From positions 783,152 through 847,151 of the forward strand of contig CAJNOP010000042.1 in NCBI GenBank assembly GCA_905250075.1: DNA of 64,000 nucleotides. The letters run 5' to 3'. Position 1 is the stretch's first letter; every line of letters begins with the position of its first letter. The DNA is from Rotaria sp. Silwood1. Lineage: Eukaryota > Rotifera > Eurotatoria > Philodinida > Philodinidae. Below, piece by piece: positions 35,736-48,958 of this stretch. The position numbers were made by a program, and so were the translations under genes. The notes below the pieces were generated by a model. The model did no database searches. It was not told where the DNA came from and worked only from the letters and a program-made list of their open reading frames with translations.

Positions 35736-38056
35736 TTTCTTTGTTAATCGTAGAAGTGGACTCAAAGGAACTTGTATGCAAATAAGAGAAGCAAACATCA
35801 TTATTAAGTATTATTGTTGGTATTATGAAAGTAATTTTACGTGTACCGTTTCATGGATAATTTTCAGCATTTATCTAGGAGAATAATAAGAACACGTCGA
35901 AACAAACTTTATGAATGAATATATATTGATGCATATAGAACACTTTTCTTTTAACTAAGTAATTAATTTTTAAAAGTCAACAGTTTCGAAATTTCAAACG
36001 TGAAATACTGTTTTTTGGGGCAAGAAAGTCAGTACTTTAATACCAAAATGGCTGCATTTGTATGTTTTATTTATGAGACATGAATTTCAACATTTAAAAG
36101 GACTAGTTTTGAAAAATCGTATTGTTCTCTTATATGATAACTGAAAAGACTATGGCTACATCTGGACATGTATACCATTGTCGTTTATCATTGTGTTTAT
36201 ACATGTTTCCGTTGAATGAGAAGAGCCATAATTTCTTTCTTCCTATCCATAGTAAATAGTACAAAAAAAGTTTGTTTTCTAATAAAATAATACTTATTGT
36301 TGAAGTTTCTTGAAGAATCGCCAAACGTGATAAGATTTTAATTTTGTCTTAAAATTAAAGCGTATTAAGCTCTATCAAAAATACTACAAGGCAGAGTCAA
36401 GTAAATGTCGTTTCACTTTTTCATATTTTAGCGGTGTGGGTGTGAATGTGAATGTTGGTATTCCTTTGATCTACACCCATGTTGTCAAACCTGCAGACAT
36501 TTCTTTAAAAGAAACATTATGTTATTAACATTTTATCAATTTAAAGGTCCTTTTTTCTCTAATCAATAAAAAAATGAACTGTTGGTCATAGAGAATAATG
36601 GACTCAAGTGTTGTCTTCTATTCGAGACATACATCGAATCGAACGAATTTACTATTTGATAATATCGTTGTTCTAAAATACAATAAAATATTTGTTGTCA
36701 TGATAGTAATGCTTTTCATTTTGTTGATTTAATGATAATCACGAGAGCAAAAACAAAATTAAGGATCGATGTCATGATGAAATGAATAATGCCATCGATT
36801 AGACGACGATACATTGAATCATGCAATGAAGTTAATATGTTCTCTATTAAGAAGTGATCACGTTCAACTCCCACATCCTCTATACAGAACTATTCATTAA
36901 GTATCACCGACATTGATTATAGCATTCATCTCAATGCTATTCAGTTCATAGTTTGATCATTCGTGATGAACACTATAGCCATGAAAAATATAAGGAGCAA
37001 AAAGTTCACTGTTTTACATGCATTTCACATATAGAACATAACAGGTGACGCGGCGTATTTTTTGACTGACATTAAGTGAGACCCCCATTGTTTAACACTG
37101 CCACAAGAAATGGTTTGACTCTATTCTCACTCAAAATGAACAACAGTTGATCACTGAGAAGTTATCATTTTTATTATTTTTTTGTGACAAGAAGATCAAG
37201 ATATGGATCGTTATAACTCTACAAAACAGTGTCTCACATGGTTGCTTTCACAACAATGCGTTTAAAACGTGTCAAAAAAAATCTGTTTATTCGTACCAAA
37301 CAATCTTGATATGATTTGATATATTGAAACAATCAAATTTCTCTCGAAGTTTCGTTTATACTAATATTTTCATCGTCTGGTAATGATACTAATACAATGA
37401 ACTTCTAAAAACAGTTTAGATATCTTTTCTCTGTTTTGACTATCGAATCGAAGTTGAATATTGAATGAAATTTCTCTTGTTTCAAGGGATTGTGTGAATC
37501 CTTGATTGTGCAAAGACAAAACTGGTCCTGGTTGCGTCAATATTTACTCCTCACCTACATCCTCAATCTTAGAGAATGAGAGGTTGCAATAGATCAACGA
37601 CGAAACACAAGACAAATACTAGCATAATTGGAAGTGAAGTTTTTCCAGCCTTACATTATGATGAAATGAAGAAGAAATCTATATCAGATATATATATATT
37701 GGATTAGTATATCTGATTAAAAGCTGAGTGTGTGCAGGCTGGTTAGTTTTGAACGCATTTATTCAAACGCATTGAAATGCGAACAAAACTGTTGAAGAAT
37801 GTGTTCCATAAGATACGTTTTGATGGTATTAAAATGCCTTTTTCCATATGAAAGTTTTTTTCTATTCGTGTATCCGTATTAATTGTTTTATAATATATAG
37901 ACAATTCTATTACACATTTCTTAACAACTTCTTCGCTAAAAATTGGAAAGATTCTGGGAAAGATATATCGTAATCAGTATTTCAAAAGTCGAAGTAGCTG
38001 GTTGATATAAAACTGCTTCTTCTATTGGTTTCTATTTAGCTTTTTGTTCTATCGTA
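35736..38056. other. Long AT-rich stretch
   Basis: No gene is recognised. A GT-rich tract (GGTGTGGGTGTGAATGTG) is followed by CTACACCC at 36431-36481. Confidence 0.4.
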
Positions 38057-38689
38057 ATGGATCAACTTTTTAGCAAAGCAGTGACTATGAAACATGCGAT
38101 TGAATGATGTAAATATGAAAAAATAATTAATATGCATTAAGCAGACAGAAAAAGGCTTCATCAGATTTTGATTCAGAGATAAATGGTCTGATATTATTTT
38201 TTACTAAAGATGTAGATAACATTGAAGATTAAAAAGAAAACATTGAGATCTATTCAAAGGTAATTTTTAACTTACAAGTAGAATAAGCAATAATGTCTGT
38301 AACAAACACTTATAGAATGAAAATACTGTAAAAGCCTTTTGTTTTTCGATTCAATTTCATTAAAATATTAAAACTTCGCCAAGTAGAAATAGGAGACATT
38401 TATAAAGAAACGAAAAATGGAACAATAAAAATTAAAGAAGGTTGTTATCGGTATTACTCGTACAATGTATTTGAAGAGGGTGATATAATATATAGGTTAG
38501 GGTATATTATTCTTCAGATGGATAGATTTTAAAAATATCCGAGTTTTTATTGAGAACATAGTAATCTACATTTATTGGTTGCTTATACAAGAAGTTAATA
38601 ATGAAAACATAGAAGATAAGTTAACATTTGAGCAATTTGCTGTGATGATGATCAACAAACATGCAAAAACTTCTCCTTTCCAAAAATAA
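38057..38689 (+). pseudogene. Decaying gene of unknown family
   Basis: From the ATG at 38057 the frame reads MDQLFSKAVTMKHAIE, a TGA stop, then CKYEKIINMH and another stop. A small frame shift leads to QKKASSDFDSEINGLILFF and KENIEIYSK, ending at GTAATT. After a probable intron come RQVEIGDIYKETKNGTIKIK, GCYRYYSYNVFEEGD and, past TTCAG, WIDFKNIRVFIENIVIYIYW then KLTFEQFAVMMINKHAKTSP and a final stop at 38687. Protein-like composition and splice-like joints against an AT-rich background mark a former gene. The stops and shift near the 5' end mark decay. I do not recognise the family. Confidence 0.4.
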
Positions 38690-39149
38690 TCTATGTGAAT
38701 GAATTGAAAATATGATAAGTGCAACAACTTAGATATAAATCACTAGCAATCCCGTTAAGAATTTTAAAAAAGACTGTATGACTAATCATTGATTGGAAAA
38801 GTTTAACAGAATTCTGACTTTAGCATCATGTTATATATAACTTTTCTAATTTATTCGAGAAATATTTTTAATCAAGATGAATGCATTTTATTGATTGCAC
38901 TTTATCATGTTCGTTATTTAAATATGTTCTTTTGTGCTATGATCATATAGTAATTTCGAGAACGGTCCTAGTTGAGCGATATAGTTTTAAGTATGATATC
39001 ATAAAATATTTGTCTATATGTTAGAAAATTTTTATTTTATAAAACGATGTTGTTTTTGCACAGTGTGAATCCAAATAGTCATTTCACTGGTTTGTGAAAT
39101 GATTCATTTTTTTCGAAAAAAAAATAAATAATAAATGCTATGTTCTTGA

Positions 39150-39240
39150 GGGTGTGAGTGTGGATATGGATGTAAATGAATTTCGACGAAAAGAAAACGC
39201 ATATCTATATCTACCTACATTTCACATCCACACTTTCATT
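39150..39240. repeat. GT-rich imperfect hairpin
   Basis: GTGTGGATATGGATGTAAAT faces its partner CTACATTTCACATCCACAC about 30 bases later. Related tracts occur at 5770, 11821-11911 and 36431-36481, all built from GTGTGGATGTGGATGT-like words. It may be a small dispersed foldback or expanded GT-rich microsatellite; it lies 8 bases past the OTU gene stop. Confidence 0.5.
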
Positions 39241-39247
39241 GAAGAAT

Positions 39248-42200
39248 TCATTGTAAAGCAGTGCTTACTGGACCAACACTATCAGTTACCCGTGATGGGA
39301 GTTGTTTGCTTGCGTTCACACGAGACCATGTAGAAGATGCATTTGAAGGAATTATGCCCGAACGTCTACTCCGTCTTCTAGTTCGCCAAGTTGGATCATT
39401 GCTTGTTGAAACCGAAATGTCGATAGGTTCGTACGAACTAGCAGAAGTGTCTGATAATGTTGAATCTTCAATGACATATATAAACGAGTCCCATGCGATG
39501 TTGTTCGACACCGCAGTGTCAACACTGATGTTCTCAAATATGTGATCAACTTCATGTTTCAACTGTTCTAATTGGTTTCTCAGATGATTGATTTCATTTT
39601 CTAAATAGTTACATTTTTTATGTTGCTGCTGAATATCAATCGAAAGCTTGTCGAATCGAACACAGATCTCGCCAGTTCTATGTTTTAGCGTTTCACGAAC
39701 ATTGTATCGTGTCTGCGCGGCAATGTCTTGAACACGTTGCAGCATCATCTGTTCCCATCGATCGATCTCAATCATACATGGTATGGTCTTCTCGCTTTGC
39801 GATGGAGATGCCACTGAGTCAAGTCTCATTTTGATGGCATTACGGATGTCCTTCAATGGTTCTATATGCCTCAGTACTTCGTTCCGATGTTTCTCCATAC
39901 ACGTCGAGCAGAATGAAATTTGACAAGCATCACAATGCGTATTGCCAGTTTTTTCTTTGCATAATGTACATTTTATTGTGGTCACAGGTGGCGTAGATTC
40001 AACAATCTAGAATGAATGCAAGTGGCTAATGATGATGAGTTTATCAACAATAATCCTACATTTTTCATAGAACGATCGTCCGAAGATCGGTGTCCAAAAG
40101 TGAGATTGTCAGCACAATTCATTGTATTCTTACTGTTCATTTCCTTAGTGGCATCCAGATGTGATGGTGAGGACATCGCAGTTTTTGTTCGTGGTGATGC
40201 AGATGGATCTACTATAGAGGACTGCTGAATAGAGGTGCAATGAGTGTGTTGTTTCTGTTTCTCTTCACGTTCAGGTGCAATTGTTCTCATGTTCGTTTCT
40301 CTTTTTTGTGTCTCATAAAAGTTTTCCATGTATCTTTGATACAGCATGAAAAAGTTTTTACGTGGCTCGAGATTTGTCGTGCCGAGCTGAGCACAATCAA
40401 TTGGTATGCCCTTGACAGTCGCTTCTTTACGAAGATAGATTGTTTTTACTTGTAGGTAATCGTGAAGCAACTGTTTCGTTTGTTCTGGAGTGATATCATT
40501 ATTCAGAAAATGAATAGGCAAGAGATTCTGTCGATACGCCTGATCAATTGATTGGTAAAGTGGAATTAAGTTTTCGAATTCGCATTTGCGCTTAGTTACT
40601 TGCGAAATTCGATATTCTTCATCACTCGTTTGTAAGGGGCAAAAATGCGACAGATCGTACGCCAAGACAATAGGTTCACGAACACATTTGCTTGGTGAAC
40701 ACAAAATCGGTAGGTAGATTCCCGGCAAATCATTGATCGAGATTGCTTCACCGTATTTGTTTCGAATGACGCCTTCGGAGAAGAGAATGATCGGCCGCTG
40801 AAGCATATTCGATAACGAGAAAATGTGCACTGCCTCGAGAAAATGGAGACATTTCGGTGCTTGTTCATTTTCAACGTTCTCGTATCGAACCAAATCACAC
40901 AATTCTCGCCATTCCTACAGCGAAGAATGGCAGGATAGGAGACAAGAATTAATCGTTCACACTTACTCTATCAAGTTCTTTATCTTCCGATTGAACACCG
41001 TACATTTGATCACTTCGTAATCGCTGCATTTGCCAATGAGTTTTAAGCGATTTTTCATTTATGTCCATGAAAATTTTTAGTCGATCACGTAAATGAAGGT
41101 TCAAATCGTGAATACCCACCATAGCCAAGAGTACAGCATGTAGAAGACAATTTCCATTACCTAAACATTCTGATTGTTCACGCATCACGTATGTCGTACT
41201 TGCATGAATCATTTTATTGCATGAAATCTACTTTCCATTGTATTCCTTTCTGTTTTAAAAAAACTAAATGATTTTTGAATATCTATGAATAGATCAAATA
41301 TAGAAAAGATGACTAGAACGCAAAAATAGAAACATAATTAGCTTTTTCAGAAGAGAACATTAGAACATAAGTAGAAAAGAGTAAAACAAATTTTTTGTGC
41401 TACTGTGAGTCGAACTGAATAGAATCGATTCCAAATGGAGATTCTTATATTCCTTTCGGTCTCTGACCCTGATGATAGGGACATGAACAAAGAATATATA
41501 TTTGAGTTTTTTCATGAGTACGCCATAAAGATCGCCCATCTGGCAAATTTTTAGCCAAATCGATTAAAGATTGCTTTTCACGTATCTCGCTCTTTCGAAT
41601 CACGCTTCACTTGCCATTAAGGCATCAAAACTTTTTTGATTAAACAATACTCACGACTATCGAAAGAGAAGATCTTTTTTAACATAGTCAAAACCACCTC
41701 GTGAACTATGTAGAAGCTGACTTTTTTGAAGTTGTGCGTGGAGTTGTTGGTGAAGAAAGGACTCACTTCTAACCAACCATCCTCAACTTATCCTTAGATT
41801 GTATACAATGATTCATACTTTCGAAGACAAAATGAACTAATAGGCAAAATATGAACTTTAAATAATTGGTTTTGCTTAGCTTTCGACACTACCTATCTTG
41901 GTTTAATTTTATTTCATAGAACTCGGAGAGTACTCGAAACTTGCTTATGACTCACCAAAACTTCCAAGGTAAAAAATGTCTGCATGGTTGCTTCAGATCT
42001 ACGTGTCAAGTAAATCGGTAAATTTGACCAGTGCTTCAATGCCTAATTAGGACACTCGACTGAACTATAAACTTCACCTTTATATATCCTTACCAGATGT
42101 TCGAATAGGATACACTCGTTTTAGTGAATCCACATAATTGATTACTTTTGTATCTTCCATAGTTCTTAATATTGCATCATCTATCAAAAATCGATGAATG

Positions 42201-42508
42201 GGAATATCAGCATTGTTCCATATAAAATTCGATGGAATCGTTGAAGTAAACTTGTTCAACTTCCAAAGATCTTCAATAATATTTTTGCTCAGAGCATGAA
42301 CTAGGTCGTTAGCTTCAATTTTAATACATTTAGAAGCGGATGGGTTATCTTTGCTTTGTGATTTCTCACTTATTTTTGTGTTTGGTTCACAACAATAATT
42401 TTGAAACGAAGACAAAGCGTATGGATGTTTCGCGTGGATCCGTTTGATCGAAAGAGTACTGGTATCAGTACGAATCGACATGTCTGCTCCAGTGGCTTTT
42501 TGTGTCAT
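39248..42508 (-). CDS. A20/Cezanne-like OTU deubiquitinase fused to a B-box zinc finger and coiled coil
   Basis: Exons 42508-42094, 41160-40967, 40914-40060 and 40006-39248 give 741 codons (740 residues). Joining exon 1 (VYPIRTS) to exon 2 across the split Gly codon restores the catalytic block GNGNCLLHA with Cys143. The catalytic histidine lies in AYDLSHF (His293), after GGIYLP-like GIYLPIL. This is the peptidase C64/A20 class, which removes ubiquitin from proteins. From about 500, IKCTLCKEKTGNTHCDAC and FCSTC..H look like a B-box, followed by a heptad-rich coiled coil (NYLENEINHLRNQLEQLK). An Arg/Ser-rich tail follows (TRRRSRRSG). Intron 1 is 933 nt; the others are 52-53 nt. The ATG at 41212 is intronic and should not be used. 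Confidence 0.88.
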
Positions 42509-43426
42509 TAGAAGAAAACAAAATATAGTCGTATTATGAATTGAAGTAAAAACACCCTATTTATGAAGTTGAATGAAAACAAGCAAATATTTACAAAGGT
42601 CGGTAATGATTCATTTTAATGCAGTCTATTGAGAATTCAACCAACCCAACACGTTTTGGATCAGAACGACTGCATCCTCTATAGTTCTGTGAAAACTCGT
42701 TGACTTTCATCATTTATTACTGCTGCATTTAAATCTCTCACGTCAAGATCGATTTATGTCTTTCCAGTAGCATAACAAAATTAAATTTTTACATTCTATT
42801 TAATGATTACTTACCTGGATGTCGCTGTCAAACACAAACTCTCATCTGAAATATGGCACACAATTACATTACAGAGCTTGTTCTCGATTTCAAAAAGCTT
42901 CTGTAATTTTTCCATTGGTTATTGTAGTTGTGTGCATTTCCATAACTCAACTTACATTCTTTGGGATAGGTCTGAATCCTTGCAAACCTTCCATAAAAAT
43001 TGTTATTTTCACATAAAAGTAATACTTTCAAAATTTCCTTTTTTCAACACCCAAATGATATAATAATTTTCTTATTATGGAAATGACGTCTCAAATTAGA
43101 ATGATTTTGTAAAACAATGATCTTAAAAGACTTCTGAAGTATACGCACAATTTAGAACTATTTCTTGTATTATTACAGATTATGACAGATACTCGCAAAA
43201 GTGAATTCTATTGCAGACGTTTTCGAATTACTAATTTAAGAATCTCGAAGTTTACATAACCAACTTAAAAAGCTTTATTATTATATATCTTCTATTAATA
43301 AAGTCGTTATTTTGTATTTCCACGCTTTAACTATATAGATTATTGAACTAACAGTTTTTTATCTCAAAATGGAAAAGAAAATTTTTATTGACTAAAATGT
43401 AACACGGTAGTTTTCAAAACGCGAAA
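42509..43426. other. Region upstream of the OTU gene and downstream of the CDF gene
   Basis: Short frames at 42803-43063 are not supported by any family. A minus-strand AATAAA (43389-43384) lies 38 bases past the CDF stop and is a likely polyadenylation signal. Confidence 0.4.
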
Positions 43427-46400
43427 TCAAACGATTGTGTCTTCAGATGCTGGCACGCGCGTAGCTTCAAAACCGACATGGACAAATGCTCGTTCAACGT
43501 CGGGTACTTTATGAAGTTGATTTTGTAGCTCTTCTCCAATATCATGTGCAATCGCCAGAGGCATTGAACCTGACATAACAATCTCAACTTCGACGAAAAA
43601 TTTTGTACCATGATGAACAGCTCGAACAGTTTTGATTTTTGTCACTAGATTAGGGCGAAAATTGTAGACGACATGTGTAATTTGTTGCAGAAAGAGTGGA
43701 TCAGCCGTCAGACCTGTTAGACGGCGAACTTGTCCTGTACAAAACCAAATCACATAATGACTATTTCAATAAGATAATTAATCATTTCGAATTGTCTGAC
43801 AACTCAAGAGATGGGATGAGATTTAATAAGAGTTAGTGTTATGTGGTAATAGGGAAATCTCGAATATGATGACATTAAGTACTTACTGTGGCCTTGCCGA
43901 ATCCAAACGACTATGATGTAAATGGAAATAATGATGGCCCCAATTGGATCGACAACGATAGCTTCTTGTCTGATCTTTTGGTGCAGAGCACTTGAACCTA
44001 AAAGACAAAGCACTTTTGATCATTTCTTTTGTTTAAGAGTAGCCGTCAAATATTTAAGAGCACTTCCTTCCTTCGTACCAGGATTTTTTAAGAATAACTC
44101 GACAAACAGATTGCAAATTGTTTTAGACAAAATATTTATGGATGCTTCCTTCCTTGGAATCTAGGAGACACAAAGGCCAAAAATAGTCTGAAGTTTTTGC
44201 TCTGTCCCCACCTATCGCCCAGTATTCATCCACTTTCGAGGAAATTTATCTCGTGGCAACTAGAGTCGAATGAGCAATGCATGTTTTTTTTTTCGTCGGG
44301 AAATATTGACCCGTTAGAAAATAAGAGTCGAAGTGCGGAGAGCTCACGGAAATAAAAACTTACTTTTGAAGTATTTTTCAATTGATACAAATTTTGTGAA
44401 ACCTACCGATATTCAGTACTGAAATATTTTTTTCAAACAAAAAAGAATTCATGTCGAGATTTGAAGAAATCTCACATGAAAAGGTTTCAACCCCATCCTT
44501 TGAAAGTCCAGCAAGAAAAGGAAGAAAAGTTCGATTTTTCTCTTCAAAAGTTGGTTTGAGAGAAACATGCAAGCATTCAAAACGCTGCTTTTTTGATATT
44601 TCAAAATTTTTATTTTTTTCCATGTATAGTTATCAACTATGGTGTTTCGAAGTGGCTAGGAGGATTTGACTTCGATTCACTCAATATATTTTGACACTAA
44701 AATAATTAGCTTAGTGTAGACATTGTACAAAATGAAAAGACCTGGAAGACGGTTTTTGAGATAGGAGCTCTGAAACGTCAAACTTTTTGAGACGCTGAAA
44801 AACAATGAAAAAGTTTTGTTTTTGTGACGTTCAAGAAAGGATCATTGAATGTTTCTTTACGACTAAATAACTTGAAGCCAAAAACAAGAACTTTCGTGGT
44901 CGAGAACGTGGACGGGGGAGTGCCCATAAATAGATTTTCATCCATCTTACTCTGGCAATGTAGTATAGTAGTTTTCTCATTTGCTCTTAAAAACATGATA
45001 TTCTTGACTTCAACTGGATTTAAACTACTTTATAATGATGTTTGCATCATTTGAGAGATGTTCATCTTTCTTGTACTCATCGAATATAAATGAATTTAGT
45101 CATGAGATCTAAAACAACAATTTCATTCTGCTTCAATCGATGCATTCTGATTGTGATATAGGTAAAATGACAACTTGATCGCTATTAACTAAGAATCGAT
45201 CTAGCTCGATGTTTTCTCTTGTCCACAGGTATTAATAAGCAGCAGGTCTTAAATTACCGATAATTCCACACACCAGTGCTACAGAATTCGAAGCCACGTC
45301 ATTTCGATTGTCTTCAGCGAGAGCCTGCATCGTTGGATTGTTGATCCGATGACACAATATAAAAAGAATAGCCTTAAACACTTGAAATGAGAACATACAA
45401 ACAATTTATGATCACAAGAAAATGCAAGACTCACCGATAGTGAGTATCATGGTGACAACGGGCAACGTGCTCATATCGATATCCTGTAGTGTTCTACATG
45501 ATGAAATATTGTATGAATGAGTAAAGTAATCGATGTCTCGAGCTAATGCTCTACTGCTCTCAACGATCACTTCTATGCTAGCGGAGCACATGACTACAGA
45601 TAGAATAACAATAGTGACCGGTTCAAGGCGTGTTCGTCCTGTAAAACAATAGAGAAGTGTCTGGAAAAAATTCATAACAAATCACCTGTAGGATATTTGT
45701 AGGCATCGCGTTGTTTGATTTTGCGGGCTGTCCAAATCAGAATAATATTAAATAGAAGATCAATAGCACTATCGACGAGTGTTGAAATCACTGAGAGAGA
45801 TTTTGACATGACAGCAGCCACTGTTTTGATAAGCGCTAGAAACTTACATTCAACAGAGAGAGCCTCTATGCAACGATATACGCGATATAGAACATACAAT
45901 ATTGACGACCAGAGTCAAAATGCTCAGTATTTTGCTCTTGCGTTCTTGTTGTTTCTGATAATCTGTTACGTTGATTTCTTCGCCGAAACTATTTGGCAAT
46001 AGGATAGCTTCGACAGACTTTATAAGTTTCAGTTGATTCGCGTAGAATTGCCTATATAAATAAGGAAAATATGACGAAAAGAAATGAAAAATTCAGAAGA
46101 GGTCTCTTTAGAACCCATCTCAATCGACTTTAGATTCGTGGCCTGAATAAGTATCACATACTCAACAAAAACATCAATTTCAAATGAAGAAAGTAGTATT
46201 ATGAATAACAAGACCTTTTGAACATCAATCTACTAAAGCTTGATGTAGTATTCTAGTAAACTTTTTTTTAAATGCTCGATAGCCGTGGAAGGCTCGTATT
46301 TTACTCGCAGATCTACCGTACTTTTGCCTTTGATTTCTGAACTTAAGATTTTTTGAAAAGGTGCCCAAACAATTCCTCTCGTATGATAATTTTTCGTCGA

Positions 46401-46712
46401 ATCAGAACTCAAAATACTTTTCAATTACCTAACTTTTTCCGTAAGATGCTTGTCGTCTGTAGCATAGAAGGGTTTGTACGATTGGATGTGTTCTAAGTAA
46501 CCATATTTAGCAGGAAATCTAAACAATAGTGATTCGCTGGATTCACCAAATTTCTTGGTAATACTGTCCTTGCTGTTCACGGGACATGATCTTTCCAAAT
46601 CATGAGAGAACAAAACAGAAGGTTCGTTTGAGTTGATCAAGCTGCTCGGTGAGAACCCTGCAGGGTCAGCGTCAGATACGAGTTGCGCTTCCTCTGATGC
46701 AGGCCAATTCAT
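43427..46712 (-). CDS. Cation diffusion facilitator, manganese type (MTP8-11-like)
   Basis: Seven exons: 46712-46429, 46051-45898, 45842-45686, 45638-45435, 45380-45258, 43997-43887 and 43734-43427. Together they make 447 codons (446 residues), normal for the family. Core blocks are KYPTGRTRLEPV, VDSAIDL in TM2 and QALAEDNRNDVASNSVAL in TM5, then VVDPIGAIIISIYIIVVW in TM6. The cytosolic C-terminal domain ends with VERAFVHVGFE. Metal-site residues are Asp170/Asp174 and Asp290/Asp294, the DxxxD pair that marks Mn-CDFs rather than the HxxxD of zinc carriers. The protein probably moves Mn2+ out of the cytosol in exchange for protons. Most introns are short. Intron 1 is 377 nt and intron 5 is 1260 nt and carries an inverted repeat. 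Confidence 0.93.
44440..44990. repeat. Long imperfect inverted repeat inside CDF intron 5
   Basis: The plus strand from about 44470 (GAAAAGGTTTC...AAAAGTTCGATTTTT...AGAAACATGCAA) is similar to the reverse complement of 44990-44800 (GAAAATCT...GAAAGTTCTTG...AAGAAACATTCAA). The likeness extends about 180 bases per arm, with many mismatches. The arms flank a loop of about 150 bases. Host intron length (1260 nt against about 50) fits an insertion. No transposase is encoded. Confidence 0.45.
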
Positions 46713-48958
46713 GTTCTTACAACTATAAAATGACTGTAACAGATGTGTCTCTGTCTCTAGTGTATCACACGTTGCCTTTTCGTGTATTTGTTGTGTAGGG
46801 CCTCTTTATTGTATTGTGCAGCAACTTGTGTAATATAGGCAATCAACCAGCTGTGACTGTCACTAAATATTACTTGATTGACAAGAGTGTGATTGAAATT
46901 CAAACTTCTAGTGAAGACACTTTTTCATTTTCTTTCGTTTTTTCTTTCTCACACTTTGTCAATGATGTTGACTTCTGCAGAAATAAGTATACATGAGATA
47001 CGAAACGCACATAAAATTTATGTAGAAAGATTTACATGGTTATTTTTTTATTGCTTCCCTCGTTTCTCCATCAATAGATATTAGAACACGCGAAGAAAAG
47101 TTAAGCGTTACATCGTTCTGCATCATCGTCTTGCTTGTTTCTCTATCGATTCGTGAAGAACAGAGAAAGGCCATAAAAAATTTGACGTATACATATTTCT
47201 TTTTATGTAATGTATGTGCATATGCCGTGTTGCACGCACTTCTTTGTTTGAAAGAGTTGACACTCTTCATGATTTTCGAGAGTTTACATACGTGAAGTGG
47301 TCAAAAACTATAAAAAATTGTGCCAACAATTTTTATATAGACATTTTTTTTGGTTCGGCAGGAAATATTATCATCTGATTTTCTATATTACAGTAATGGC
47401 TGTAGCAGAGGAAAAGGAGCAAGTCTATCCCACTTTATACCGAAATTCAAAACGAATGAGAAAATGACTCCTATGATATTACTAGGGCAAAGATAGTATT
47501 ATCGGTTCTATGTTTGTTTTTCCTTAATGAATAGATAGATATGTTTACATGCATATAAATGTGCGTGTGTATGGTGTCGCACACAATCTATGTATCTCAG
47601 AAGGAACGCAAAACAATTGAATAATAAAGTGAGCTAAACGTTTACATATTTAGTTAAATAAAAGAAAGGCAAGAAAGACAGAACACACGGATGAGAAAGA
47701 AATAGAAAATAATATTTAAATGGTGAATATGTATAAGTGCGACATCACTGAAACATACTTTTCTATTGAATAAAACAATGTGTCCAATCAAAATCTTGTA
47801 GAAAAAAATGAGACAAAGAGTACAATAACGACCAACTTTAATATGTAACCATGAATGAATAATACAAAAAAATCAAATATAATGGGAAAATATTAGAAAA
47901 GAAAACAAATTTTAGCAAGTTAACAAATGAATCAGCATATATTCATTCATATAGACAGGTGTTAAAAACATTAAAAAAACGAAAGTGAACGAAATAGATT
48001 AACACATCTATGAAAATAGATTAGTCCATAGTTAGGTGAAATAACGAATAAATATAAATCATAGTCTTCGACTATTACATCTGATGGTTGTTAATAGACA
48101 TTGTTTAACTTAAATAAGTTTGGTATGTTGTACAATTATTAAATAGAATTAAAGTTAACCATCTACCACATAATTATTATTGTTGATGTTGTTTACTGGG
48201 ATAACGATAACAAGTATTTGAATTGGACCATTAGAGACTTGAATAAAATTCCCAATCATGATTAGTCGTAGAAAATTTCTAGCTTTGTGTTCATATTAAC
48301 ATATTAAATGCGAATCTTTAATGCTGATGTATAATAATAACATACGATTTGATGGAAAGGATGCTGAAATGTTAACAGCACAAAAACTTATGGAACATTC
48401 TGGAAGAGTATTCTTTATTTCTGTTATTGTAAATCGACGATGTATGCCTTTACGACGTGGATGCCGTTGTAGATGAAGAAGAAAGCCACAGTCGGAGCCA
48501 TACCCACATCAATTTTCAAATATAATCAAAGCCGTCATTATATTTTATTTTTATTGAATCAGCATTCTAAACAATGTTAGAAAACTCATTCCTAGTTAAC
48601 TCTCCCTTGCAAAGTTATTGGTGAATCCCTGAAAATTTTTAAGTCTCTAGCGAATCCTCCGAGAGTCACCAGAATAATTCCCAGTGAGTTTCTGAAACAT
48701 GCCTAGTTTTTGGAGAATAAGAATAAAATTTAAACTCTTTAGCAAATTATTTTTCGCGTGAACTTACAGGACAAAGTGCATAAACCTATTAAATATATTC
48801 TAAATTACATGTGTTCATAAATGGGAGATATAGCCAAATAATTGACTGTAGGAACATCGGATTGTTACAAAGGCCAAATAGGAATGAAAGAATAAGTAGT
48901 AAACGATTTGAGTTTTAAGTTAATAAATTAGGATAAAGATTATATTTTGTTTATTTAA
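46713..48958. other. AT-rich non-genic stretch upstream of the CDF gene
   Basis: It holds the CDF promoter region and no other recognisable gene. Simple (ATAG) repeats occur near 47530. Confidence 0.4.

Noticed and set aside
41161..41212. ATG at 41212 as start of the OTU gene
   Set aside because: The sequence from 41212 to 41161 lies before a TTTAG acceptor. Joining 42094 to 41160 restores the catalytic motif GNGNCLLHA and keeps the length a multiple of three.
44378..45054. Four 72-81 residue frames in CDF intron 5
   Set aside because: They follow the inverted repeat on both strands and match no family; better explained by repeat structure than by a nested gene.
46233..46424. 63-residue minus frame in CDF intron 1
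   Set aside because: It lies between a donor at 46428 and an acceptor at 46052 whose joining restores the frame (VR-QFYANQ); the frame is intronic.
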